In this document: positions 1 through 7,572 of the stretch, in pieces
How positions within the stretch are numbered: position 1 is the stretch's first letter
Layout: every line of letters begins with the position of its first letter
Assembly: GCA_012974305.1 (NCBI GenBank)
Contig: JAAXQN010000060.1
Location: forward strand, 1 to 32,500
DNA from: Candidatus Methylomirabilis sp.
GTDB taxonomy: Bacteria > Methylomirabilota > Methylomirabilia > Methylomirabilales > CSP1-5
Direction of reading: 5' to 3'
DNA length: 32,500 nucleotides
Program-made: the position numbers and the translations under genes
The notes under the pieces: generated by a model
The model's database searches: none
What the model saw: the letters and a program-made list of their open reading frames with translations, nothing else
Told to the model about the DNA's origin: nothing

Positions 1-66
1 CCCTCCTCCCGGTCGTTACGAGGCTCGTAAGGCTTGATGCCGGTGCACCCGGTGACCAACAATGCC
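1..66. repeat. Direct repeat copy 1 (66 bp, perfect)
   Basis: Identical to 1921-1986. It lies inside the lipoprotein gene and covers the lipobox and the following residues. The identity may extend leftward beyond the window. The repeat marks a local duplication, or an assembly join at the contig start. Confidence 0.9.
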
Positions 67-122
67 ACCAGCAATGCACCGATCCACAGCGCTTTTCGTA
101 TAGGTGTTTTAGATATACCCAT
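1..122 (-). CDS. Small lipoprotein, 5' part only (runs off the window edge)
   Basis: The first 40 codons of a lipoprotein gene start at an ATG at 122 and leave the window at position 1. The N-terminus has basic residues, then a hydrophobic stretch ending in the lipobox LVTGC, so it should be lipid-modified and exported. The ATG overlaps the stop of the porin remnant as TAATG, which suggests porin and lipoprotein were once translationally coupled. A second copy, missing its start and most of its signal peptide, lies at 1749-1986; it shows that the complete protein would continue as a short, charged, Lys/Glu-rich tail. I do not recognise the family. Confidence 0.6.
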   Translation of the reverse strand, partial: MGISKTPIRKALWIGALLVALLVTGCTGIKPYEPRNDREE

Positions 123-208
123 TAGAACGTCACCCTTGTGCCGATTTATCCCACACTGATGTCATGCAGACTGAGGACAACATCCAGATCGAGCGAGTAT
201 TTGAAAAA
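122..208 (-). pseudogene. C-terminal remnant of a second porin gene
   Basis: Read on the minus strand, this stretch resembles the last part of the porin at 1936-3402: YSLDLDV, then LHDISVG, an in-frame stop, then IGTRVTF and a stop. The complete porin has YSLDRDV, VHDIGV and SIGARV at matching places. The remnant keeps the terminal Phe typical of outer-membrane beta-barrel proteins. The in-frame TAA and the loss of everything upstream of about 208 mark it as a pseudogene. Its final stop overlaps the lipoprotein start. Confidence 0.6.
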
Positions 209-228
209 AGTGATGCAAGAGTTCCATT

Positions 229-327
229 TCAATCCATTACTCTGTTAGATTCCAAAATACCATCAGCAAATCCCAGCTCTTTAGCTGTCCGCTTGTTTAC
301 GATCAAATAGGGTGATAAAAATTTGCT
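229..327 (-). pseudogene. 3' remnant of an ABC substrate-binding protein gene
   Basis: An open stretch of 32 codons on the minus strand ends in a stop at 229. It includes YLIVNKRTAKELGF and ends NRVMD. This resembles the C-terminus of ABC_sub_bind (PF04392) proteins, which typically read N-x-KTAK-x-LG and end near a R-AD-x-VI motif. An in-frame stop lies immediately upstream at 328-330, so only the tail survives. The family match comes from memory of the motif and is tentative. Confidence 0.35.
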
Positions 328-348
328 TTATTGAAAGCTCGTTTAACT

Positions 349-1617
349 CTAGTTCTCCGGTTCGAAATGATAACGCCAGGGTTTTTCAACCCTCCATTGC
401 GCGAAGCGTGCTGCTATCTCTATCGCTTTCTTATTGGTGAGCCACCATTTATAATCGAGTCGGAGGACATTACCAGCATTCTCCTTTGCAGTCGGAAGGT
501 ATTTTCGGACACTATCGTCGATAAAAGCCATCGCAGATTTACGAACAGGCGCATACGATATGTAGTTTGCATGAACAGCCATTCGCTTCGGATCGCTTGC
601 AAATACAATAAAATCGAGTGCCTTTTTAAGGTTGACCGTTCCTTTGGGGATCACCCAGACCACAATGTCCCAGACCTGGCCATCCCAGACAATCGCAAGG
701 TCTTCGTTACGCTTTCTGATCGCATCCAAGATTCCGCCGCTATAGGCCCAGGTCATCACCACCTTCTTGTTGCGAAGAACCTCTAAAGGTTGGAGGGGAT
801 CGTCCTCCAACCACACAATATTCCCTTTGATTCGATCGAGTACCTTGAAAGCGCGATCCACGCCGGAATCGGTCGACAAAACCTGATATACTTGGTCAAC
901 AGGGACCCCATCCGCCATTAACGCCCATTCCAGATTGACCACAGGAGAATTGCGCAAACCACGCACACCGGGGAATCTCTCGAGATCGAAGAAGTCTGCG
1001 AGCGCAGAGGGCTTCCCTGCAGCCAACTGATCAGCATTGTAGGCGATCACCATCGCATAAATAGATTCACCGACGGCACAATCTTGTAGAGCTTCCGGAT
1101 AGAAATCATCGACCGCTGACCTTCCAAGGACAGCGCGATCGATTTTTTCCAACAAACCCTCTTCACAGGCCCGAATCGCATCAGCAATCTCGATGTCTAC
1201 CACGTCCCACTTGACGTTGAGCCGACGGACCTGGTCACGAATCTGTGCCAACCCCCCATTATAGTGCTCCACATTCACCCAACGGTTTTTCATTTCGCGG
1301 TATGGGTTAACAAAGGCCAGCATCTGGCTTTTCGTATAAGCCCCACGCCCCCTGCTAACCACCGTCAAGGGGGGTTTACCTGCAATTGGCTCGGCCTGCA
1401 GTGACCCCGTGGAGACAAAAAAGGTGACAATAGCAAACAACCCAATCCGTTCAAGCCTGGATCTTTTAAAAATATGCGGTATACTCAGGCAGTCTGAAAC
1501 GTACTGTTGACAAAAGCAAATGAAGTACCGTCGCAGAGTACCCATCAATCCAGCAGCGCTGGGGCGTGTCCCACTGCTGATTTGTCTCTCTTCATAAAAT
1601 GTATTTGTGCGTTCCAT
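349..1617 (-). CDS. PotD/PotF-like extracellular solute-binding protein
   Basis: A periplasmic substrate-binding protein of the spermidine/putrescine type (COG0687, solute-binding family 1). The mature part has the order expected for the family: LTVVSRGRGAYTKSQ near the start, WDVVDIE, an NADQL-type hinge region, VMTWAYSGG and ASDPKRMAVHANYISYAPV near the end. Substrate is unknown. I chose the ATG at 1617 because a GAGG lies 6 nt before it; an ATG at 1662 is an alternative. Both leave an unusually long N-terminal stretch of 50 or more residues before the hydrophobic signal segment (GLFAIVTFFVSTGSLQA), so the N-terminus may be rearranged. No permease or ATPase gene adjoins it. It sits between two broken lipoprotein copies, which suggests it arrived with the rearrangement. 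Confidence 0.75.
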   Translation of the reverse strand: MERTNTFYEERQISSGTRPSAAGLMGTLRRYFICFCQQYVSDCLSIPHIFKRSRLERIGLFAIVTFFVSTGSLQAEPIAGKPPLTVVSRGRGAYTKSQMLAFVNPYREMKNRWVNVEHYNGGLAQIRDQVRRLNVKWDVVDIEIADAIRACEEGLLEKIDRAVLGRSAVDDFYPEALQDCAVGESIYAMVIAYNADQLAAGKPSALADFFDLERFPGVRGLRNSPVVNLEWALMADGVPVDQVYQVLSTDSGVDRAFKVLDRIKGNIVWLEDDPLQPLEVLRNKKVVMTWAYSGGILDAIRKRNEDLAIVWDGQVWDIVVWVIPKGTVNLKKALDFIVFASDPKRMAVHANYISYAPVRKSAMAFIDDSVRKYLPTAKENAGNVLRLDYKWWLTNKKAIEIAARFAQWRVEKPWRYHFEPEN

Positions 1618-1748
1618 TTCAAACCTCGATATATGAAAATAGTGAGAGCTCCTTTCCCGCATAACAAGAGGCCTTGGAAAGCCCCCTCAATGGGGCGAAG
1701 GCAATCTCCCCATGTTATATGTCAAACTAAGAAATCTTCCGCTCCCGA

Positions 1749-1986
1749 TTAGGCTTTGCCATTGACAGCCATCCGCCGACTTTTCCGGCTGTTTCTTTTG
1801 TTCACGCTCGGACTCGGTTTTTTCTCCCCCTTATACTTTTCCTCTCTGTCCTTCTGCGGAGCCTTCGGCCCCAGGATTACCCACTCACCCTCTGATCCGG
1901 TGAAGAGTCCCTTCTCCGGTCCCTCCTCCCGGTCGTTACGAGGCTCGTAAGGCTTGATGCCGGTGCACCCGGTGACCAACAATGCC
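1749..1986 (-). pseudogene. Lipoprotein gene, 5'-truncated copy
   Basis: This is the 3' part of the lipoprotein whose 5' part lies at 1-122. The reading frame carries LLVTGCTGIKPYEPRNDR and continues into a charged tail ending MAVNGKA. The start codon and most of the signal peptide are missing because the DNA jumps at 1986/1987 directly into the porin gene. The frame stays open into the porin sequence (to about 2138) but that extension is just porin DNA in another frame. Without its signal peptide this copy should not make a lipoprotein. Confidence 0.6.
1921..1986. repeat. Direct repeat copy 2 (66 bp, perfect)
   Basis: Identical to 1-66. Beyond 1986 this copy resembles position 131 onward, so relative to the first copy it lacks 64 nt (67-130). 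The missing segment held the porin's stop codon and the lipoprotein's start. Confidence 0.9.
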
Positions 1987-3402
1987 CACCCTTGCCCCGA
2001 TTGATAGCACGCCGATGTCATGGACACTGGGCTCAACATCCCGATCGAGCGAATAGAGGCGAAAGAGTCCGTAAAGCTCAGTGCCGTACTCCTCGAATTC
2101 CTGGACCACCGCCAGACCGACCGAATACCCGTCGTCATTTTCCGTGGGAAGATTCTGACCTCGGGTGTAATCGACGCTAAAAGCCGTCGTGCCGAAGGAG
2201 AAGAATCTCGTCAGCCATCCAGCCTTGGCGTAAAAGTTTGTGGGATCACTCTGCTTGTCACGCTTCTTCGTACCGGCAGACAGGCTGAGATTCAAACCGG
2301 TGTCCTCATGCAATAGTGAAAAGGAGCCTTGGTATTGAAAGTCGGTGCCACCCTCGTTGGGATCACCGATACCACCAGCTCCTGCGGCCTTGAAGCCATA
2401 GCCCTGCCCTCCCCAATACAAAGCCGCATCATAGCGATCATCGCTGTTAGCCGAGGCAGCGAGGTGTAAACCATAGAATATGGGCGAGTCATAGCGCACC
2501 CTGTTTTTCCGGACCAAGCCGTCAAAACTATTGTAGGCATCAACGATCCTGACATTCGTGAGGGTGTCGTCACTTTCTTGCCGAAACAACATCCCCCCGG
2601 CAAGATCCGAGATCGTTGGGGTTGCGATCACGGTGGTTCCGGATAGATCGGATGAGGCGGTGCCGTAGGTTGCCGTGTTGCCCTTGCCTAAGGAAAGCTT
2701 GCCGAAGCGCTTGCTGTCAAGGAAAACCTCAGTGATGCGCTGATCGAAAATGTCGCCGGTCTCTTGGTTAGTCTGACTGACGTTACTGGCCTTATTCGGA
2801 GCAATTGTGAGTACAATATTCGAGCCGAGGGTCAAGTCGTCGGTGACCTTGGCGGTGCCAAAAAAGCGGACACGACTTTCGCTGTTGTCGTTGTCGACGT
2901 AGTAGGGCTTGGTGCTTTTGCCGTCATCAACGATGTTCACGGCTCGGTTGACCCACCCTGAGATGGCGAGTTTAACCCGCTCCTGACCGGAAGTAACGAC
3001 CTTTTCAACGGGCGCCTGCACGGTTGTGTTCTTTTCTTCGGCCATAGACTTGGCTTCTTTGGCCTCGGTTTGCGCCTCGGTGGCTGTTTTTTTCAATTGG
3101 TTCACCTGTTGTTGTAAAGATTCCAACTGTTGCTGTTGTTCCTCGATGAGGCGTTCCAGCCTTTCAACTTTTTCGGAGTTTACGGTTCCCTCCTCAGCCG
3201 CAACCGTGCTTACAAAAAACACCTGGACTGCCAGCAACAGCACGACCAAAATGATGAATGTACTTCGTTCTCTTATCACCTTAACACGCTGCAACTCCTG
3301 CACTTTTTCGGCATCCTGGGCGAACGCCGGCATCGCAAGGAATCCCAGACCGATGGTTTCACCAGCCAAAAGCAGAAGGTGGAGCAAGGAAAAAGTTTTC
3401 AT
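1936..3402 (-). CDS. Outer-membrane porin with coiled-coil N-terminus; chimeric, altered C-terminus
   Basis: A beta-barrel porin of 488 residues, with a coiled-coil segment (about 76-125, rich in Gln and Glu) ahead of a barrel of alternating strands, as in porins of Proteobacteria and NC10-like bacteria. The start at 3402 has a perfect AAGGAG six bases upstream. Two export signals follow each other: residues 1-28 (ending AFA-QD) and a second basic-hydrophobic segment at about 41-69 (ending VAA-EE). The short piece between them, EKVQELQRV, looks like the start of another porin's coiled coil, so two porin 5' ends seem joined. The last 16 residues (GIVGHR onward) are lipoprotein DNA read in the wrong frame, and the usual terminal Phe is lost. 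Folding by the BAM machinery may be impaired. Confidence 0.8.
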   Translation of the reverse strand: MKTFSLLHLLLLAGETIGLGFLAMPAFAQDAEKVQELQRVKVIRERSTFIILVVLLLAVQVFFVSTVAAEEGTVNSEKVERLERLIEEQQQQLESLQQQVNQLKKTATEAQTEAKEAKSMAEEKNTTVQAPVEKVVTSGQERVKLAISGWVNRAVNIVDDGKSTKPYYVDNDNSESRVRFFGTAKVTDDLTLGSNIVLTIAPNKASNVSQTNQETGDIFDQRITEVFLDSKRFGKLSLGKGNTATYGTASSDLSGTTVIATPTISDLAGGMLFRQESDDTLTNVRIVDAYNSFDGLVRKNRVRYDSPIFYGLHLAASANSDDRYDAALYWGGQGYGFKAAGAGGIGDPNEGGTDFQYQGSFSLLHEDTGLNLSLSAGTKKRDKQSDPTNFYAKAGWLTRFFSFGTTAFSVDYTRGQNLPTENDDGYSVGLAVVQEFEEYGTELYGLFRLYSLDRDVEPSVHDIGVLSIGARVGIVGHRVHRHQALRAS

Positions 3403-3601
3403 GGTGTACTCCTTCCCACAGGGTAAAAGATGATCCTGTCGTGAGCGGGCACAGCAAGCCCACGGCGCCGATCATCAGAACATTCAGCAATAATTCACCC
3501 CCACCTCTGACAGTCACTATGACATCCCTCGGCCGGAGGTATCTAACGGCCATTAAATTATGCGTGTAATACGTTAGCGATAGTTTTAGCACGAATGTTG
3601 T

Positions 3602-3831
3602 GTGAAGGCCAACTTCGGGAAGCTCCGATTCAAGACGGAGCACGAGCAACAAATTTGGGGAGAATGCGCGCGTCTGATTACGAACAGTATCATCTACTAC
3701 AACGCGATGCTCTTATCCAACCTGCTGGATTATGAGGAAGCCGCCGGTGACGTCCAAGGAGCGGCCCTGCTCAAACAAGTCTCTCCGATTGCCTGGCAGT
3801 ACATCAATTTGTACGGGCGCTACGAGTTTCG
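3602..3831 (+). pseudogene. Tn3-family transposase, C-terminal fragment
   Basis: The frame reads ANFGKLRFKTEHEQQIWGEC, then IIYYNAMLLSNLL, GAALLKQVSPIAWQYIN and LYGRYEF, which is the characteristic C-terminal region of Tn3-family (DDE) transposases. Homology starts abruptly near 3602 and ends at the GRYEF motif near 3831. After that the frame stays open but looks unlike the family and overlaps the hydrolase gene on the other strand. About 900 upstream residues of a normal Tn3 transposase are absent. I see no Tn3-type terminal inverted repeat. This is a relic of a transposon that once inserted beside the porin locus. Confidence 0.75.
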
Positions 3832-3968
3832 CACTACGCGACACGCGCGCGCTGTGCGTCCGAAGCACGACGCGAGCGCCCGCCGACCAGGCGCGGGTGT
3901 CGACCTCCTACCAGTCCCCGTCTACGGGGAGTGCCCTACAGTCCAAAGGGTCAGGACGCTCCTGGCTA

Positions 3969-4931
3969 CTAATACCGATCGAGGATCACCTTTGCCACGC
4001 GGTCCGGAACATCGATCATCGGCCAGTGGGCCACGTCCGGCCACTTGTGGAGCTCGATCTTCGGCTGCATGTCCTTCCACGCGTCCGCCATCTTCACGAC
4101 AGAGACCGGATCCAGCTCACCCCAGAACATGCTCACAGGCCCGTTGAAATTGATGATTCCCGCCTGCCAGCGCTGCAGAAACTTCTTTCGCTGTATCATG
4201 TAGCGGATTTGGCGGTTGAATACCCGATCACCCTCGTTCTTGAGGATCTGGTCCGCCATGATACTGAGGGTTTCCTCGCTGGCCGGGTGGGCCTTGCCGA
4301 AGCTGTCGTTGAGGTCCTTCATGATGACCTTCTTGGTCATATCAGGGCCGAGGGTATCCGGTGCTTTAAGCCCTTTTATCTGCATGGGGAGGAGGTTTAC
4401 GAGGTTGATCAGCGTGGAACCGTTGAAGACAATCGCGTGCCGGATCTTGAACGGGAGCGTCCCTTCCTGCTGGCGCTTCATCAGCTCCGAACCGACCGAC
4501 TGGCCCATGTCGTGGATAACCAGCATGACCTCGGTCAGCCCTTCCTGCTTGGCCACGGCCTCATACAGGTCGGCCTGCTTGAACAGCGAGTAGTGATCTT
4601 CGAATGTCCCCGTCTGCGGCTTGTCGCTCTGGCCGAAGCCGACCATATCGGGTATCACCACGCGCGTCCGTTTCGCCACTTGCGGCACGACCCCGGACCA
4701 ATCCCAAGACGAGCCGGGAAAACCGTGCACGATGAGGACGCCATGGCCCTTCGTCTCCGCCTTGCCCGCGGTGACGAGGAAGATCTTGTATCCGTTGGCT
4801 TCAATGAACCGGCCCTGGTCGATCCATTCCTGGAGACCAGCGAGTTTAGTGCGTTGCGCTTCTGCTCCGACGCTACCGAACGGCACCGTCGCAAGCGACA
4901 AGGCGACGATCATAATGCACAAATTTTTCAT
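3969..4931 (-). CDS. Secreted alpha/beta hydrolase, epoxide hydrolase / haloalkane dehalogenase type
   Basis: A 320-residue alpha/beta hydrolase with a Sec signal peptide (residues 1-25, ending VGA-EAQ), so it should act in the periplasm. The oxyanion motif HGFPGSSWDW is at 69-78. The nucleophile elbow reads VIHDMGQ with Asp141, which is the pattern of epoxide hydrolases and haloalkane dehalogenases rather than the Ser of esterases. Asp274 (GELDP) and His302 (VAHWP) complete a plausible triad. The start at 4931 has GGAGG five bases upstream; a longer frame to 5066 has no such support. About 130 nt upstream is a promoter/operator block shared with the AcnX operon and the Mla operon, which suggests a common regulator. 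Substrate unknown. Confidence 0.85.
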   Translation of the reverse strand: MKNLCIMIVALSLATVPFGSVGAEAQRTKLAGLQEWIDQGRFIEANGYKIFLVTAGKAETKGHGVLIVHGFPGSSWDWSGVVPQVAKRTRVVIPDMVGFGQSDKPQTGTFEDHYSLFKQADLYEAVAKQEGLTEVMLVIHDMGQSVGSELMKRQQEGTLPFKIRHAIVFNGSTLINLVNLLPMQIKGLKAPDTLGPDMTKKVIMKDLNDSFGKAHPASEETLSIMADQILKNEGDRVFNRQIRYMIQRKKFLQRWQAGIINFNGPVSMFWGELDPVSVVKMADAWKDMQPKIELHKWPDVAHWPMIDVPDRVAKVILDRY

Positions 4932-5037
4932 TTCACCCTCCGTTGCGTGGTTGCGTGAAGGAAAGCGGGAGCCAAGGTGCCCGCTATGGGGTTGCAGGTG
5001 CAAGTGCCGGATAATGGCACATGTTACATTAAGGGCG

Positions 5038-5120
5038 ACAATAACGGGGGGGGGTAGCTCGGTCAATCGGGGTTTTTCCTGTTTTTTTCATAGGAAAAAC
5101 TACTATGGTCTGCATCGGGG
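5038..5120 (-). promoter_or_regulatory. Shared operator plus promoter, copy 1 (drives the hydrolase)
   Basis: Read leftward: CCCCGATG-cagac-CATAG, an imperfect palindrome near 5105-5119, then an A-rich block with AAAACAGG, then a -35 TTGACC (5061-5066), 17 nt, and a -10 TATTGT (5038-5043). The GATG half-site starts exactly 50 nt before the -35 box, the same distance as in copies 2 and 3. The hydrolase starts about 107 nt beyond the -10. A 9-bp inverted repeat (5072-5080 with 5092-5100) lies inside the block. Confidence 0.6.
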
Positions 5121-5126
5121 AATTCC

Positions 5127-5435
5127 CTAGGGAAGAGCTTGAGGAGTGGAGGGTGCTTCTGCGGCTTTTTGTTTGGAAGGAAGCCTTTTCCGACAAGGAT
5201 TGGCGGGTTCCTGGGGGCCGTCGAGGCTGTCCGGGTACGCGTCACCACGCGCGCCGGCTTCCGGACCTGCGTGTGCAACGCCGGTTGTCGCCATCGCCGC
5301 CAGGATGCAACCCAACAAGACGATCAAGACAATCCACGGGATCGAAGAGGCCCTCTGCAAGCCGGGGCCTCGAGACGATCCGGTGTGCCGGTATCGAGCA
5401 ATTGCCAGGTCGGTCACGGGTTCAGCCCATCGCAC
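5127..5435 (-). CDS. Possible small single-span membrane protein
   Basis: A 102-residue frame with a GTG start at 5435, 15 nt after the stop of the SDR gene and in the same direction. A GGGTGG lies upstream of the GTG, a weak ribosome binding site. The only feature is one strong hydrophobic segment (IPWIVLIVLLGCILAAMATT) followed by AHAG, which could be a membrane anchor or an internal signal peptide. The rest is low-complexity and rich in Pro, Arg and Lys. I recognise no family. Its position at the end of the exported-enzyme operon is the main reason to list it. Confidence 0.35.
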   Translation of the reverse strand: MRWAEPVTDLAIARYRHTGSSRGPGLQRASSIPWIVLIVLLGCILAAMATTGVAHAGPEAGARGDAYPDSLDGPQEPANPCRKRLPSKQKAAEAPSTPQALP

Positions 5436-5450
5436 GCAATTGCCACCCTG

Positions 5451-6404
5451 CTATGCTCCAAATGGCTCCATCCCAACGTTGTTAAATCCTCCGGCGATCG
5501 GGAAGAAATTGCCGGTCGTATACATGTTGTACCCATCGAGCAGGGCCACGGTGAAGTGTGCAGCCTCAGCCGTTTCTCCCAAACGCCGCATCGGGATCTC
5601 ATCCAGTATTTTCTGGAAAGCCTTCGGGTCGTCTTCGACACCCGCGGCATGCTTGAAACCAGGATAATTCATAAAGTTGGTGCCGACCACATTGACGGTA
5701 ACCCCCTTCGCCGCAACCGTCATGGCGGCGCAGCGGCACATCATGTTCGCGGCTGCGCGCATAGTGCTGTAGGCCATCAAGGTCGGTTGTGGTTTTTCAC
5801 CCGTTGCGCTGGTCTGTACCACGACCTGGCCGGCTCCGGCCGCCACCAGTGGCGGAAGCACGGCCTGCAAGCCGTACATCACTGCCAGCAGGTTCTGCTC
5901 ATAGTGAATCATCAAGCCCTCGGCAGACGTGTTCAGGATGTCCCCTTGAGGCGCATGTATCGCGGTGCGGATGAAGGCCGAATCAAAACCGCCAAATCTG
6001 TCCATCGCGGCATCAACCACCTTCTGGATGGCCCCCGGCTTGCTTTCGTTGTTCGGACCCTCTTGCTCGAGGCCGGGAACAACGACGACGTCTGACGCAC
6101 CGAGTCCGCGCAACTCTTTGGGCAGTCCTTTACGCACATCGGCGATCACCAGGTTGTAGTTGCGCTTGGCAAATTCGCGCGCCAGAAACGGCCCGATGTT
6201 CAATTGGGTATCGGTGATGACGATGGTACGTATACCGGTCTTCGAGTTGGTCTTCAGTTTGGCCCCCGGTGCTTTGGGCTGTGCCCATGCTGTATTCATA
6301 CCAACGCCGGCTGCAGCAATGCCTGCCGCTCCAACCACCCCTGCCTTCAGCAAATCACGGCGATTGATGCCTTTTCCATCCTGTTCTTTTTTGTCCGAAC
6401 TCAT
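5451..6404 (-). CDS. Tat-exported SDR-fold protein with altered active site
   Basis: A 317-residue protein with a Tat signal: NRRDLLKAG at 14-22, then an Ala/Gly-rich hydrophobic run to AWA-QP (about 42). The start at 6404 is supported by AAGGAGG nine bases upstream. The rest follows the short-chain dehydrogenase/reductase fold, but three signature motifs are changed. The cofactor motif TGxxxGIG reads TDTQLNIG (64-71), the NNAG position reads TAIH, and the catalytic YxxxK reads Y212-STM-R216. A Ser (199) is present before it. It may bind a different ligand or be non-catalytic. It is third after the two AcnX genes and the BKACE gene. Export of an NAD(P)-type enzyme is unexpected because the periplasm lacks a known NAD(P)H pool. 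Confidence 0.8.
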   Translation of the reverse strand: MSSDKKEQDGKGINRRDLLKAGVVGAAGIAAAGVGMNTAWAQPKAPGAKLKTNSKTGIRTIVITDTQLNIGPFLAREFAKRNYNLVIADVRKGLPKELRGLGASDVVVVPGLEQEGPNNESKPGAIQKVVDAAMDRFGGFDSAFIRTAIHAPQGDILNTSAEGLMIHYEQNLLAVMYGLQAVLPPLVAAGAGQVVVQTSATGEKPQPTLMAYSTMRAAANMMCRCAAMTVAAKGVTVNVVGTNFMNYPGFKHAAGVEDDPKAFQKILDEIPMRRLGETAEAAHFTVALLDGYNMYTTGNFFPIAGGFNNVGMEPFGA

Positions 6405-6539
6405 GATCACGTCCTCCTTTTTGCTTATTGTGCCTTCGTTTGAATTGCTCGATGCCGCACACGGCGGCACGGTGATTCCAGAATCCTGCGAGGCTTCCCG
6501 GATCGCGATCCTCGTGAAGGAAGCCACGCCGGGATCGAC

Positions 6540-7562
6540 CTAAGCTTTAGGCCACGTCGCCGCATACGGTATATCCAGATACTTTATTGCTTCGGCCCCG
6601 GTAACGACCTTGCGTCCGACCCCATCGATAATCTCTTTGGCGCGTTTCAACTGTTCCACATTACTGGTCCCGTTGGGCCAGTCCTCGAGCCCCACGCGGA
6701 AGCTGCCGCCCCGTTCCAGGGCCAGGCGAGCCAACGGGGTATCCATGACGCTTTTTTTGCCGATATAGCCGACGGACCATTTCAAATCCATGCCTTCTAT
6801 CATCTTCAGGTAGAGCTCGAGCGCTTCCGGTATGGGTGGTGCCATTCCGGCATAACTGTCCGATGCAAAGTAGATGTTGAGTTTTGACCCGCGCGGCAGG
6901 GTGCCGGCTCTGACCATCGCTACGACGTTCTTCATCCAGCCGGGCTCGAACACCGAGATCGAGGCGCCTGTCCCCAGGTCTTTGCAGGTTTGCAGAATGT
7001 AGCGCACATCGTCCGGCCAGAAGCCGTACCAGAAGAAGGCAGAATCCGGGCCGGGCACTCCTTCTTTGTCGTATACACCCAAAGGAACGACACCGGTGTC
7101 GAACAATACCATATTGGCCAGCCCGGCCTCAGCCAGTATACGTTGGTGACCGCATTGCACTTTGCCGATCCATGCTCTTCGGGTCCGGTTATAGACTTTC
7201 GGATCAAAGTTTGCGGTCGCGTAGAGGATCGCATGCGGATGCTTATTCCAGACGGGCCTGTACGTTTCCATGTAAGGTTGGGCGGCTTTCTTCGGGTCTT
7301 CATTCGGCTGGTTCGAGTGGCTATGGACAATCGTGGCGCCAGCATCCAGGCAGCGGATGATCTCTGCGGCCTGTTCGCTCGGCGTCTCCGGGACTAGCGG
7401 GTTCTTGGCCTTGGTGGTCGATCCGTTGATGGCGCATTCGAGAATAACCGGCGTATTTTCTACGGATTTTCTCGTAGCCGCCGATGCGGCGCGTACCGCC
7501 GGACTGACTGCTAACAATGCGCCGGCACCGGCCAGTGTTCCTATGAATTCTCTTCTTTTCAT
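6540..7562 (-). CDS. Tat-exported BKACE-family (DUF849) enzyme
   Basis: A 340-residue member of the beta-keto acid cleavage enzyme family (DUF849, PF05853). Known relatives condense a beta-keto acid with acetyl-CoA using Zn2+. The fold and metal site look intact: VIHSH-like His80 and His82 (TIVHSHS), then R289 and E293-D294 in FRVGLED, matching the metal and substrate ligands of 3-keto-5-aminohexanoate cleavage enzyme. It starts with KRREFIGTLAGAGALLAVSP, a clear Tat signal ending near VRA (25). The ATG at 7562 has GAGG five bases upstream; a longer frame to 7694 lacks support. It follows the AcnX small subunit by 10 bp. Export of a CoA-dependent family is odd, so the reaction may differ. Confidence 0.85.
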   Translation of the reverse strand: MKRREFIGTLAGAGALLAVSPAVRAASAATRKSVENTPVILECAINGSTTKAKNPLVPETPSEQAAEIIRCLDAGATIVHSHSNQPNEDPKKAAQPYMETYRPVWNKHPHAILYATANFDPKVYNRTRRAWIGKVQCGHQRILAEAGLANMVLFDTGVVPLGVYDKEGVPGPDSAFFWYGFWPDDVRYILQTCKDLGTGASISVFEPGWMKNVVAMVRAGTLPRGSKLNIYFASDSYAGMAPPIPEALELYLKMIEGMDLKWSVGYIGKKSVMDTPLARLALERGGSFRVGLEDWPNGTSNVEQLKRAKEIIDGVGRKVVTGAEAIKYLDIPYAATWPKA

Positions 7563-7572
7563 TTTATCCTCT

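Noticed and set aside
1749-2138. The truncated lipoprotein frame as a complete 129-residue gene
   Set aside because: The first 50 or so codons are porin DNA in another frame with no ribosome binding site; only 1749-1986 is lipoprotein sequence.
3732-4958. A 408-codon open frame on the plus strand
   Set aside because: It lies antisense to the hydrolase, which has signal peptide, catalytic motifs and a ribosome binding site. The plus-strand translation has no domain and begins inside the Tn3 fragment in another frame.
5072-5100. A 9-bp inverted repeat as a transcription terminator
   Set aside because: The stem is A/T-rich, there is no GC-rich core, and it sits inside the conserved promoter block, between operator and -35 box.
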